From: Flavobacteriales bacterium
Lineage (GTDB): Bacteria; Bacteroidota; Bacteroidia; Flavobacteriales_F; PHOS-HE28
Direction: 5' to 3'
DNA: 64,000 nt
Assembly (NCBI GenBank): GCA_016718655.1
Contig: JADKCV010000009.1
Coordinates: 1-64,000, forward strand
The notes under the pieces: model-generated
Databases searched by the model: none
What the model was told of the DNA's origin: nothing
The model's input: only the letters and a program-made list of their open reading frames with translations
In this document: positions 55,143 through 63,973 of the stretch, piece after piece
Position numbering within the stretch: position 1 is the first letter of the stretch
Layout of the letters: each line of letters opens with the position of its first letter
Made by a program: the position numbers and the translations under genes

Positions 55143-55201
55143 GGCGTGGGTGGTTGCCCACTTGTACGAAGAACACCCACAAGGGTTACACCAAAACCCA
55201 A

Positions 55202-55233
55202 GGGCCCGATCCACATCGCTGCGGACCGGGCCC
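55202..55233 (-). terminator. Terminator-like hairpin, minus strand
   Basis: GGGCCCGATCC (55202-55212) pairs with GGACCGGGCCC (55223-55233) with one mismatch. On the minus strand it is followed by TTGGGTTTTGG. No gene is visible upstream on that strand, so it either ends an unrecognised transcript or acts as a leader structure for the 85-aa gene. Confidence 0.5.
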
Positions 55234-55571
55234 CACCACCAAACCAAAAGACCAAATACCACCTAACGACTGCGCGAATGGGCTAACTGCCCTGATCGAT
55301 GAAGATCCAGAGCGACGCAGTGCCCTGGAACTCGATGTATGTGCTTACCATAGGTGCGGAGGGTTTTGGATCGTTCGTGACCCGAAACTATCCAACAAGC
55401 CAAACCCTATCAAGCCGGGAACGAGCAACGGTGGGGCGACAGGAACGACCGGTATGACATTGTTGAACGGTCATTTTTGTCAGGCTCGCACAGGACCATA
55501 CACGCCATTGCCGTTCGCTGCATCGATGTTACCGATCCCTTGGGGAGCACCATCACTTCCGCGCAGCGCAC

Positions 55572-55579
55572 TATCTTTT
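55572..55579 (+). promoter_or_regulatory. Putative -7 box of the LytTR regulator
   Basis: TATCTTTT, one mismatch to TAnnTTTG, 17 nt before the ATG at 55597. Confidence 0.4.
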
Positions 55580-55596
55580 CGCCAAACCAACGCACC

Positions 55597-56349
55597 ATGG
55601 CCTTGCGCGTATTGATCGTGGATGATGAAGCGGATGCACGGGACAACCTTCGACTGATGCTCGAAGAGCACTGCCCGGAGGTACAAGTGGCTGGTCAAGC
55701 CGCCAGCGCTCCCGAAGCCCGTCAACGGATACAGGAACTACAACCCAACGGACTTTTCCTGGACATCAAGATGCCAGGAGAGGATGGCTTCCAACTACTT
55801 GCCTCGATCGCGGAACTCGATCTTCCGGTGGTCTTCACTACCGCTTACGACGAATACGCGTTGAAAGCGTTCAAGCAGAACGCGCTCGATTACCTGGAGA
55901 AACCCATCGACCATGAAGAGTTGCAGCGTGCGGTGAAGAAGATGCAAAAGCTGACCGATGAACTCGGAAACGGCCAGCCATCCGCCATTGCCGCTTTGAT
56001 GAAGGATCCTGACTCTCCGTTGAGTTCAAGGGTTGCCATCCCGGGCCGGGATGGGCTGGTCCTCTTGAAACACGAGGACATCCTGTACCTGGAGGCCAAT
56101 GACAGCTACACCACCATCCACTTGATGGACGGAAAGCGAAGTGTAAGCAGCAAGCATATCCGGGTGTTCGAGAACAACCTCGACCCGAAGACCTTCTTCC
56201 GCGTGCACAAATCGTTCATCATCAACCTGGCGCACCTCAAGGGATTCAACCGAGCGGAAGGCAATATGGCCGTGCTTGACAACGGCACCCTGATACCTGT
56301 CTCCAGACGCCGATTACCCGACTTCCTCGGATTGATCAACACGTTCTAA
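55597..56349 (+). CDS. LytTR family response regulator
   Basis: 250 aa. Receiver domain (residues 1-~120): MALRVLIVDDEADARDNLRL with the acidic pair, phospho-acceptor Asp56 in LFLDIKMPGEDG, conserved TTAYDEYALKAF and the LEKPID lysine. C-terminal LytTR DNA-binding domain (~145-250): LVLLKHEDILYLEANDSYTT, FFRVHKSFIINLAHLKGFNR, LIPVSRRRLPDFLG. The cognate sensor kinase follows 13 bp downstream, so this is a two-component operon. Target genes are not identifiable here. Confidence 0.93.
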   Translation: MALRVLIVDDEADARDNLRLMLEEHCPEVQVAGQAASAPEARQRIQELQPNGLFLDIKMPGEDGFQLLASIAELDLPVVFTTAYDEYALKAFKQNALDYLEKPIDHEELQRAVKKMQKLTDELGNGQPSAIAALMKDPDSPLSSRVAIPGRDGLVLLKHEDILYLEANDSYTTIHLMDGKRSVSSKHIRVFENNLDPKTFFRVHKSFIINLAHLKGFNRAEGNMAVLDNGTLIPVSRRRLPDFLGLINTF

Positions 56350-56362
56350 CGTTAGCCCGGGA

Positions 56363-59350
56363 ATGCGCATCGCGCGGTGGTGGTCCTTGGTGTTCGTGCT
56401 GACCACGCTTTCATCAAGCGTTGTGCGCAGCCAACAGTATGGTTTCATGCAATGGACACCCAAGCAGGGCTTGGCTCAAAGCCAGGTGCGATGCATGGCC
56501 CAGGATAGTAAGGGATACCTCTGGTTCGGAACCCTTGGAGGTGCGAGCCGGTTCGACGGACGCACCTTCACCAACTATGCGTTGCAGGAAGGTCTTCCCG
56601 ACGCGCAGATCAGCGCTATGGTGGATGATGGGCGCGGCACCCTTTGGTTGGCCGCCGGTGCTAGACTGGCCAGTATCAACGGCCCGGAAGTACGTTCCGA
56701 GCCGTTGCCCCCCACGAGCAGGAACGCACGGATCATGAGTTTGGCCATGGATGCCACTGGCAGGCTGTTCATTGGAACGGACGGAGGCGGTATGTACCTC
56801 CGCGACACCGCCGGGATCAAGGCCTTGACCGGATTCCCGATGGATACGGCCGCCAATATCCGTTCCATCCAGCTACTACGCGATGGATCGCTCCTCATCG
56901 GTACCCGAAATGGGCTACTTCACTGGCGACACGGTAATTGTACTGCCATACCGGTGGGCGATGCGGAACCCAAGACGATCACTGCACTTGCAGTCGGCCG
57001 TGACGGCACTTGGTGGATCGGCACCGCCGAGGACGGCCTCTTCAGACGGGGGCCTGACGGCCGGGAACAGCATTACGATGAGGAATCCGGGCTATTGCTG
57101 AACAACGTTCGGTGCTTGCTCGTGGACGACGAGGACCGTACCTGGGTAGGCACCAAGTTCGGTTTGAACCTGCTGGAAGGAGGGCGAATGCGTGTATTCA
57201 CCATCCATCAAGGCATGCCCAATGACTATATCACCAGTGCATTCCAGGACAGCGAAGGTGATCTATGGTTCGGCACCGACGGTGCAGGTGCGCTCCGTTA
57301 TTCGGGCGACCGGTTCGTCTCCTTCACCATCAAGGATGGGCTCTGTAGCGACCTCATCATGAGCATCACCCCCGATGTGAAAGGTGATCTATGGTTGGGC
57401 AGCTATGATAATGGGGTTTGCCGACTTGATGGCATGGCCACCATCAACACCTTGGATGGGTTGCCCAACAACACGGTCTGGTGTGGCCTCTTGGACAAGC
57501 GGGGACGCATGTGGTTCGGCACCAGTGAAGGGCTGGCCTGCGTGGAGAATGGTGTGGTCCTGGAACTGCCCCAATTGGACACGCTCGGCGACCAGCGGAT
57601 CGTTTCCCTGCATGAAACGAGGACGGGTGTCATCTGGTGTGGTATGCGCGACGGACTGGCCCGTGTGGACGTTGACGGTAGCGTGATCATCCTGGGTGCC
57701 GGTGAGAATGGTCCGGGACGGTCCGTACGAACCATCACCGAAGGTCCTGATGGTACGCTTTGGCTAGGGACGGAGAATGGGTTGTATTCCTATGATGGCA
57801 CTTCGTTCTCGGCGTTGACAACGAAAGATGGCCTCTGCGACAATACCGTGCAAAGCCTTTGCTGGGATGTTCGAGGACGATTATGGGCGGGTACTGCCAA
57901 TGGACTCTCCTGTTGGGACGGCAAACACTTCAGTGAAGTCAGATTCGGTGCCGACTTCGGGAGCAACTTCATCGATCTGCTCGTGGTCGACCTGCGCGGC
58001 AGGATCTGGGCAGGGACCAATAACGGCTTGTTCGTCTTCCATCCCGACAGTGCGTTGACCGATGCCTCGAACCACCAGCATTTCACCACGAACAATGGAC
58101 TTCGGAGTTTGGAATTCAATCTGAACGCCGCACACAGCGACCGACAAGGACGAATGTTGTTCGGAAGCACCGGTGGGCTGGTGCATCATCGCGTGGCGCG
58201 AACCGGGGAGGAACCGAACATCGCACCGCCAGCCATCCACATCACCGGTCTGCGTTCCTTCTTGCAGCGAACGGATTGGACCGGCCAGTGCCAAGGTCTG
58301 GATGCCGAAGGTCTTCCATTGGGCCTGATCCTGGCTTACCGAAGGAATTACCTCACATTCGACTACGTGGGCATAAGCCTTTCCGATGCGGAAAAGGTAA
58401 GATACCGGTACCGCTTGATCGGCTATGACCAGAACTGGCTGCCGACCACGGATGCGCGGTTCGCCAGTTATAGCAATCTATCCCATGGTCAATATACGTT
58501 CGAGGTCTCGACCACAGTGGATGGGACCTCGTGGAGCAGCCCGGCCACATTCAGTTTCGAGATCGAACGGCCATACTGGTTGAAATGGTGGTTCTTCCTC
58601 CTATGTGGTGTCACGCTCACCGGAACCGCATATGGGATACATCGGTATCGTCTTAGCATTCGACAACGCCACGAAAGGACCAGGCAACTGATGCTTCGGT
58701 CGCGTATGCTGCAACTTGAACAGCAAGCCCTGAATGCGAACATGAACCGCCATTTCGTCTTCAATGCCTTGAACAGCATCCAATACCACATCAACAAACA
58801 GGATCGCGCTACAGCAAGCCGATACCTCACCAGCTTTGCAAAACTGATACGCAAGAATCTGGATGCCAGCCAGAACGACACGACCTCTCTGGCCGAGGAA
58901 CTCGAGCGTCTTGAACTCTATCTGACCTTGGAACACATGCGGTTCAAGGACAAGTTCCGGTATACGGTCCATGTGGATAAGGACGTGGACTCCAATCATG
59001 TGCAATTGCCTGCGATGATGCTCCAACCCTATGTGGAGAATAGTATTTGGCATGGTATCCTGCCCATGGAGCGTCAGGGTGAGGTCAGGATCACCGTAAG
59101 AACCAGCGGGGCTGACCGCGTTGCGGTGGTCATTGAGGACGATGGTGTGGGAGTGGATCGTAGTCTAGGGTCCAAACAGAACGCCCCTTCGGACCATATC
59201 TCAAGGGGCATCGAGATCACCAAGGGAAGGGCGGATGTACTGCGCAAGCTGGACTTGAGCGATATCCGGATCCAGGGTCCTGATCAGCGTAATGATCCTG
59301 TCACCGGCACCGTGCTTGGAACCAGCGTGACCATCGACCTGCCGGCATGA
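56363..59350 (+). CDS. Two-component sensor with beta-propeller and LytS-type histidine kinase
   Basis: 995 aa. Signal peptide WWSLVFVLTTLSSSVVRSQ. Residues ~30-620 contain about a dozen propeller blades (GYLWFGTLGGASRFDGRTFT and repeats of LWFGT/LWLGTxxGL). A Y_Y_Y-type domain ends near 735 (VRYRYRLIGYDQNWLPT). The single membrane helix is WWFFLLCGVTLTGTAYGI (~740-760). Next comes a coiled coil, then the kinase: the phospho-acceptor is His797 in ANMNRHFVFNALNSI, where the usual Pro before His is Arg. The ATPase N box is QPYVENSIWHGI and the G box is DDGVGVDRS. Senses something in the periplasm and signals to the LytTR regulator upstream. Confidence 0.93.
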   Translation: MRIARWWSLVFVLTTLSSSVVRSQQYGFMQWTPKQGLAQSQVRCMAQDSKGYLWFGTLGGASRFDGRTFTNYALQEGLPDAQISAMVDDGRGTLWLAAGARLASINGPEVRSEPLPPTSRNARIMSLAMDATGRLFIGTDGGGMYLRDTAGIKALTGFPMDTAANIRSIQLLRDGSLLIGTRNGLLHWRHGNCTAIPVGDAEPKTITALAVGRDGTWWIGTAEDGLFRRGPDGREQHYDEESGLLLNNVRCLLVDDEDRTWVGTKFGLNLLEGGRMRVFTIHQGMPNDYITSAFQDSEGDLWFGTDGAGALRYSGDRFVSFTIKDGLCSDLIMSITPDVKGDLWLGSYDNGVCRLDGMATINTLDGLPNNTVWCGLLDKRGRMWFGTSEGLACVENGVVLELPQLDTLGDQRIVSLHETRTGVIWCGMRDGLARVDVDGSVIILGAGENGPGRSVRTITEGPDGTLWLGTENGLYSYDGTSFSALTTKDGLCDNTVQSLCWDVRGRLWAGTANGLSCWDGKHFSEVRFGADFGSNFIDLLVVDLRGRIWAGTNNGLFVFHPDSALTDASNHQHFTTNNGLRSLEFNLNAAHSDRQGRMLFGSTGGLVHHRVARTGEEPNIAPPAIHITGLRSFLQRTDWTGQCQGLDAEGLPLGLILAYRRNYLTFDYVGISLSDAEKVRYRYRLIGYDQNWLPTTDARFASYSNLSHGQYTFEVSTTVDGTSWSSPATFSFEIERPYWLKWWFFLLCGVTLTGTAYGIHRYRLSIRQRHERTRQLMLRSRMLQLEQQALNANMNRHFVFNALNSIQYHINKQDRATASRYLTSFAKLIRKNLDASQNDTTSLAEELERLELYLTLEHMRFKDKFRYTVHVDKDVDSNHVQLPAMMLQPYVENSIWHGILPMERQGEVRITVRTSGADRVAVVIEDDGVGVDRSLGSKQNAPSDHISRGIEITKGRADVLRKLDLSDIRIQGPDQRNDPVTGTVLGTSVTIDLPA

Positions 59351-59397
59351 TCGGAACCAATTTTGCACCACCATTTGCATTTCGACCTTGATCGACC

Positions 59398-59405
59398 TAT
59401 CTTTG
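59398..59405 (+). promoter_or_regulatory. -7 box of the small lipoprotein gene
   Basis: TATCTTTG, an exact TAnnTTTG match, 20 nt before the ATG at 59426. Confidence 0.7.
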
Positions 59406-59425
59406 GCCTACTGAGGTCCGTCCCC

Positions 59426-59662
59426 ATGCGTCTCGCTCCGATCATCCTTCTTATCGTTCTGCTGCTGGCTTCGTGCGCCAAGGACGATACCCTGGCCCCC
59501 TGCCAGCATGGTGATGATGCGACCCAGTCCCAAACCAAAGGCACAGGTTCCTACAACAAGGATGGTGCTGTCGATCCAGAGGGTCCTGGCAGTGGTTCCA
59601 TCAGTGATGATGGTGATGACATCAACGACGGGGAAGGCCGTCGTAAGAAAAAGAAGCCCTGA
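59426..59662 (+). CDS. Small acidic lipoprotein
   Basis: 78 aa. Signal MRLAPIILLIVLLLASCAKD with lipobox (LASC). The mature part is acidic and Gly/Ser/Asp-rich (SISDDGDDINDGEGRRKKKK) with a lysine tail and no predicted fold. I recognise such peptides as common, uncharacterised envelope lipoproteins of Bacteroidota. Own promoter, about 75 bp after the sensor kinase. Confidence 0.75.
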   Translation: MRLAPIILLIVLLLASCAKDDTLAPCQHGDDATQSQTKGTGSYNKDGAVDPEGPGSGSISDDGDDINDGEGRRKKKKP

Positions 59663-59876
59663 GCCTTCAGGGGCTGCGTTCCTGCGCGATCAGCGGACCT
59701 GGTCGACAAGTCACTACCCATTGAGTTACCTCGTACGAAGGCGTTGGGTGCTTTCCGGACAGATTTCCGTTGACCCGTGAGCAGTGGACCGTTCCCGATC
59801 CCACTGATCCTGAAGACCGGACAGCATGATCGGCACTCACTCGATAACATGGGTCCTTCAACCGACCACACCAACG

Positions 59877-59903
59877 AAAAAGGCCACCAGAATGGTGGCC
59901 TTT
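59877..59903 (-). terminator. Terminator of tRNA-Ala
   Basis: Minus-strand AAAGGCCACCA / TGGTGGCCTTT stem of 11 bp (59879-59889 with 59893-59903), loop of 3 nt, followed on the minus strand by further T residues. Confidence 0.85.
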
Positions 59904-59904
59904 C

Positions 59905-59979
<75 letters not shown>

Positions 59980-60091
59980 ATTCGATGAACACAAGCACCG
60001 CAGCGTGGCTTCGGTGTAGCCCATTTCCATGATCTCATTTCCTGGTCGTCCACGTTCGGAGCGACACCCCCTGCCATTCTGGAAGGGGACG

Positions 60092-60099
60092 CAAAAGTA
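60092..60099 (-). promoter_or_regulatory. -7 box of tRNA-Ala
   Basis: TACTTTTG on the minus strand, an exact TAnnTTTG match. It lies 112 nt before the mature tRNA, a long leader, so another start point closer in cannot be excluded. Confidence 0.5.
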
Positions 60100-60195
60100 A
60101 GGAAATGTCCGAACTCCAAGAACGCTAGCTACCAGCTTCCAGTACCTGACGATCGTTGGCCGTTCATTGGAACGAATTCTTGAAGTTGCGCGTCC

Positions 60196-61029
60196 ATGCC
60201 GGCTCCAACGAGTTCCTTTCGTCACATCTTCCACCCGACCGACCTTTCGCATGCAAGCGCGCCTGCGTTCCATCATGCGCTCGCCTTGGCCGTGGCCGCA
60301 AGGGCGAAGTTGACGGTCATGCATGTAGCGGGGAACGACCGGATCCACCGCAATGAACTACCGGGGGTAAGGGAAACCCTGCAGCGCTGGGGTCACATAG
60401 GCCCGGTCGATAGCGAAAGCGAACTGGCATCCATGGGATTGGCCGTGCGCAAGGTGATCTCCAAGGGGTTGGATCCTGTCAAAGCATGCTTGGACCAGCT
60501 GGCTCGGCATCCGGCTCAGTTGGTGGTGCTGAGCACCGGCCAGCATCAAGGCCACATGCGATGGCTTGAACGTTCGGTGAGTGAAGAGCTCATGCGTGGA
60601 TCGCAAACTCCTACCCTTTTCTTACCGCATGGGGTGGTCGGCTGGGTGGACCCCATGACGGGCCGAATGGAACCACCCCATACGTTGATCACGACCTGCA
60701 ACGGCAAGGACCTGCATCAACCTTGGAAGGCCCTGATGGATCTTTTCACGCTGTTCCGGGTGCCTCCCCCTGATCCTGTCATTCTGCATGTCAAGCAGGG
60801 AAATCGAATACCATCCATCGGTCCGTTGGCAACTCACCTGATCGAAGTTGAAGGACCGGTCATACCTTCCATAGTCCGCAGGTCTGCGGAGATGGGCCTT
60901 CTGGTGATGGGAACTGAAGGCCCGCATGGCATCTTCGACGCTATGAGAGGCACTACCACGGAACAAGTGCTTCGCCAATTGAACTGTCCTTTACTGGCCG
61001 TACCCCTGACCACCGGAGCGGGTGGATAA
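60196..61029 (+). CDS. Universal stress protein, two-domain type
   Basis: 277 aa. The first UspA domain begins SSFRHIFHPTDLSHASAPAF and ends near QTPTLFLPHG. The second, more divergent, spans ~160-275 and ends AMRGTTTEQVLRQLNCPLLA, a degraded form of the ATP-binding signature GxxxxGS-xxVxxxxxCPVLxV. Tandem USPs are common stress-induced cytoplasmic proteins in this phylum. Convergent with the HD-PPK1 gene after 231 bp in which I see no gene. Confidence 0.85.
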   Translation: MPAPTSSFRHIFHPTDLSHASAPAFHHALALAVAARAKLTVMHVAGNDRIHRNELPGVRETLQRWGHIGPVDSESELASMGLAVRKVISKGLDPVKACLDQLARHPAQLVVLSTGQHQGHMRWLERSVSEELMRGSQTPTLFLPHGVVGWVDPMTGRMEPPHTLITTCNGKDLHQPWKALMDLFTLFRVPPPDPVILHVKQGNRIPSIGPLATHLIEVEGPVIPSIVRRSAEMGLLVMGTEGPHGIFDAMRGTTTEQVLRQLNCPLLAVPLTTGAGG

Positions 61030-61260
61030 GAATGTGGAAAAGCCGGTGGGCCGTGAAGATCCCGGCATGCCTCGCTCCCACACTTTTACTGGCGGAAAGA
61101 GAACGATGGCTCATCGACTGCAAGTCGATCGTAAGTCAACGTTCATGAGCTTGGTATGTAAGGAGGGAGGGGGCCTGTTCTCGGAACAAGCTTGGCCTGA
61201 CCAGGATCTTCGTCTCTGTTCTAGACAGGTTGGGCAAGGCCCTTTCCCCCTTTCATGTTC

Positions 61261-63957
61261 CTAAGTGGAACGTCGATCCTTTGACCCCTTGCCTGAACCA
61301 CGCGCCAGATACTTCCACGTATCTGCTTGTGCATGAACGATGACGCCCTTCTTGGGCACCGGTAGGTACGGGTCCGTCTGCTGCTTGTCCAGCCGACGGG
61401 CTTTCGTCCGATCCATCCATTGGAGCTCCAATAGATGGATCATCTCCTTCTTGATCGCTGGATCCAACAGGGGGAAAGCGACCTCCACTCGTCTGTCCAA
61501 GTTGCGTCCCATCCAATCGGCACTGGCCAAGTAGACCAAGACATCACCGCGGTTATGGAACACATAAGCCCTGGTATGTTCCAGGTACCTGTCCACGATA
61601 CTGATGGCTTCTATGTGCTCACTGACATCACGAACTCCTGTGACCAAACAGCAGATGCCCCTTACGATCAATCGAACCTGCACACCAGCACGACCCGCAT
61701 CGTAGAGCTTACTGATCAATGCACGGTCCTCGAGGTTGTTCACCTTGAGCAGAATGCTCGCGGGTTGACCTCTCAGGGCCTGCGCGATCTCCCCATCGAT
61801 TAGCGCTTCCAACCTGGGCCGAAGGTTCAGCGGTGCGACCATCAGGTGCTGGATGCGTGGCCGATGTCGGCGGTCCATGAGATGCGCGAACACCTCGGCC
61901 ACCTCGTTCACTATCGTCGACTCGGCGGTAAGAAGCGCGGAATCGGCATAGATACGTGACGTACGTTCATTGAAATTCCCTGTACCCAGATAAGCGAAAC
62001 GCTGTATTCGACCGCTCTCCTTTCGCTCGATCAAGCACAACTTGCAATGCACTTTCAGCTTCTCATAGCTATACAGGACCTTGGCACCTGCCTTCTCCAA
62101 CGTTTCTCCCCAAAAGAGGTTGGTGCCTTCATCAAAACGGGCTTGGACCTCGACGAACACGGTCACCCGGATGCCTGCCTTCAAGGCTTTCAGCAATGCC
62201 GCACAAACCGAACTGTCGCTGGCCACCCGATAAAGTGTAATAGCAATATGCTTGACCCTTCGGTCATCCGCCACCTTGTCCAGGATCCCTACGAACTGGC
62301 CGAAGTCGTGGTATGGGAAATGAAGTAGAACATCCTGACGAAGCAGCACCCCCAAGGGATCGGCAGCTCCGGCCAACGCGGGGTGGGCCAAGGGTCTCCA
62401 AGGTCCATCCCGCAATTCCGCATGCCCACGAACAGGCAGCTTCATCAAGTCGCTGAAGTTGTGGTAACGTCCACCCGGCACGAGATCCTGCTTGGCGAGT
62501 CCCAAGAGGTCGCGTAATGAACGAAGGACCGGGCGCGGTATGGTCTGGTCATACAAGAACCGTGAGGGAACCCCGGTCCGTCGCTTTCGAAGGCTCTTTC
62601 GCACCTTGTCCTTCACGTTCCCCGCGAACTCCTCATCCAGGTAGAGCTCAGCATCGCGCGAAAGTTTGATCGCATGGCACCCCATGACCTTGTATCCCGT
62701 GAAATGGTCAGGAAGACATGTTCGGATGGCATCATCCAAGAAGAGGATGTCCGTTCTTCCTTTGGTCGCTGGCAATGCTATGAAACGTCCCAGTTCATCG
62801 GATGGGATATTGAGGAGAACGGAACGGTGCTTGTTGGCGACCCCCTTCTGTTTCAGCACACACGCCAGATAGAGCTTGCGATCCTCGATGAAAGGAGCAT
62901 TACCGGGGCGTATGGCCGCCGAATGCAGCAAAGGAGCGACCTTCTCGGTGAAATAGCGGCGTACGAAAGCCTTCTGGTTCCGATCCAACCGATGCTCATC
63001 CAATAGTCGGATGCCATGATCCTCCAAGGCCGGTAAGAGCGTGTCCCGGTAGAGTGCACCAAACTCCCGTTGCTGCTTGAGCGCCTTGCGGTTCAGCCTA
63101 TCGATGAGCTTCACCGTCGGTACGTCCAGTGCCGTACGATCCGCCTTGTTCAACTTGCTGAGACTCCGCAGCGAGGCTACCCGAACGCGATAGAATTCGT
63201 CCAGGTTGCTCGAGTAGATGGCCAGGAACTTCAGCCGCTCGAGCAAGGGTACACGCGGGTCCTTGGCCTCCTGTAGCACCCGATTATTGAATGACAACCA
63301 ACTCAGGTCGCGGTCCATGAACCGCTCGGTTCCGTATCGTCTGGGGGTCGCATCGGCAGTTGCCTTTCTATCTCGCTGACGCAGTTCCTGTAGATTCAAG
63401 CGCTTCTGAGCCGCATAGCGGCGTTGTGCATACCGCGTATGGAACCGATGGGCTTCCAAGTAGCTCAGGTTCTCCTGATGCCATTTGATGTTGTCCAGTG
63501 GTTCCTTACGCACCGCTTCCAACTCTTTCCGCAAACGCATGCTCTTCTCCTCGAAATCCGCTTGACCCGCCTTTGCACTATCAGCATCACGAAGGACCCG
63601 CTGTATGAGCGTACGTGGCCTCGCACCAAGCCGCGTGGCAAGGATGGCCGAGCGCACGGTGGCCACCTGTCGTTTGCTGCATCCTTGTTTGACCATGAAC
63701 GCTTCGGCCAACTCGGCACTGTGTGCCTCGTGACCGGCAACTGACAGCGCATAACCCGTATCGTGGAAAAGGGCGGCCAACTCCAACAGGAGCAGGTCCA
63801 CACTGGTGAGGCCTTCTGCTTGCCCGATGCCCAGCGCAGTTCGGGTGACACTCAACGTATGCTCCAGGTCGTGGAAGTGAAGATGTTTGGGCATATGCCG
63901 CGCGAAATGCCTTCGCACATGCAAGCGGGCCTTTTCAAGAATTTCCTCGGTGGCCAT
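61261..63957 (-). CDS. ppk1: Polyphosphate kinase 1 with an N-terminal HD domain (fusion)
   Basis: 898 aa from ATG 63957. Residues ~1-200 are an HD domain: HFHDLEHTL (His33), LAALFHDTGYAL (His65-Asp66), GHEAHSAEL, RDADSAKAG (Asp124), then WHQENLSYLEAHRFHTRYAQ and a basic helix. Residues ~212-898 are a complete PPK1 (~687 aa, normal length): RFMDRDLSWLSFNNRVLQEA, IYSSNLDEFYRVRVASL, the autophosphorylated His in YSYEKLKVHCKLCLI, FAYLGTGNFNERTSRIYAD, and the second His in YVFHNRGDVLVYLASADWM. PPK1 makes polyphosphate from ATP; HD domains hydrolyse phosphoesters, so one chain may both build and remove a phosphorylated product. An alternative ATG at 63984 adds 9 residues. Confidence 0.93.
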   Translation of the reverse strand: MATEEILEKARLHVRRHFARHMPKHLHFHDLEHTLSVTRTALGIGQAEGLTSVDLLLLELAALFHDTGYALSVAGHEAHSAELAEAFMVKQGCSKRQVATVRSAILATRLGARPRTLIQRVLRDADSAKAGQADFEEKSMRLRKELEAVRKEPLDNIKWHQENLSYLEAHRFHTRYAQRRYAAQKRLNLQELRQRDRKATADATPRRYGTERFMDRDLSWLSFNNRVLQEAKDPRVPLLERLKFLAIYSSNLDEFYRVRVASLRSLSKLNKADRTALDVPTVKLIDRLNRKALKQQREFGALYRDTLLPALEDHGIRLLDEHRLDRNQKAFVRRYFTEKVAPLLHSAAIRPGNAPFIEDRKLYLACVLKQKGVANKHRSVLLNIPSDELGRFIALPATKGRTDILFLDDAIRTCLPDHFTGYKVMGCHAIKLSRDAELYLDEEFAGNVKDKVRKSLRKRRTGVPSRFLYDQTIPRPVLRSLRDLLGLAKQDLVPGGRYHNFSDLMKLPVRGHAELRDGPWRPLAHPALAGAADPLGVLLRQDVLLHFPYHDFGQFVGILDKVADDRRVKHIAITLYRVASDSSVCAALLKALKAGIRVTVFVEVQARFDEGTNLFWGETLEKAGAKVLYSYEKLKVHCKLCLIERKESGRIQRFAYLGTGNFNERTSRIYADSALLTAESTIVNEVAEVFAHLMDRRHRPRIQHLMVAPLNLRPRLEALIDGEIAQALRGQPASILLKVNNLEDRALISKLYDAGRAGVQVRLIVRGICCLVTGVRDVSEHIEAISIVDRYLEHTRAYVFHNRGDVLVYLASADWMGRNLDRRVEVAFPLLDPAIKKEMIHLLELQWMDRTKARRLDKQQTDPYLPVPKKGVIVHAQADTWKYLARGSGKGSKDRRST

Positions 63958-63965
63958 GTTCGCGG

Positions 63966-63973
63966 CGAAGATA
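63966..63973 (-). promoter_or_regulatory. -7-like box next to the HD-PPK1 start
   Basis: TATCTTCG on the minus strand (TAnnTTyG) ends 8 nt before the ATG at 63957, which favours this ATG over the one at 63984. Confidence 0.4.

Larger units (their letters stand above)
55143..55596. other. 454-bp spacer before the LytTR regulator
   Basis: I see no convincing gene. It holds two hairpins: GGGTT/AACCC at 55183-55199 and the larger one at 55202-55233. TATCTTTT at 55572-55579 is a possible promoter box of the regulator. A small RNA on the minus strand is conceivable because the larger hairpin is terminator-like in that direction. Confidence 0.4.
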
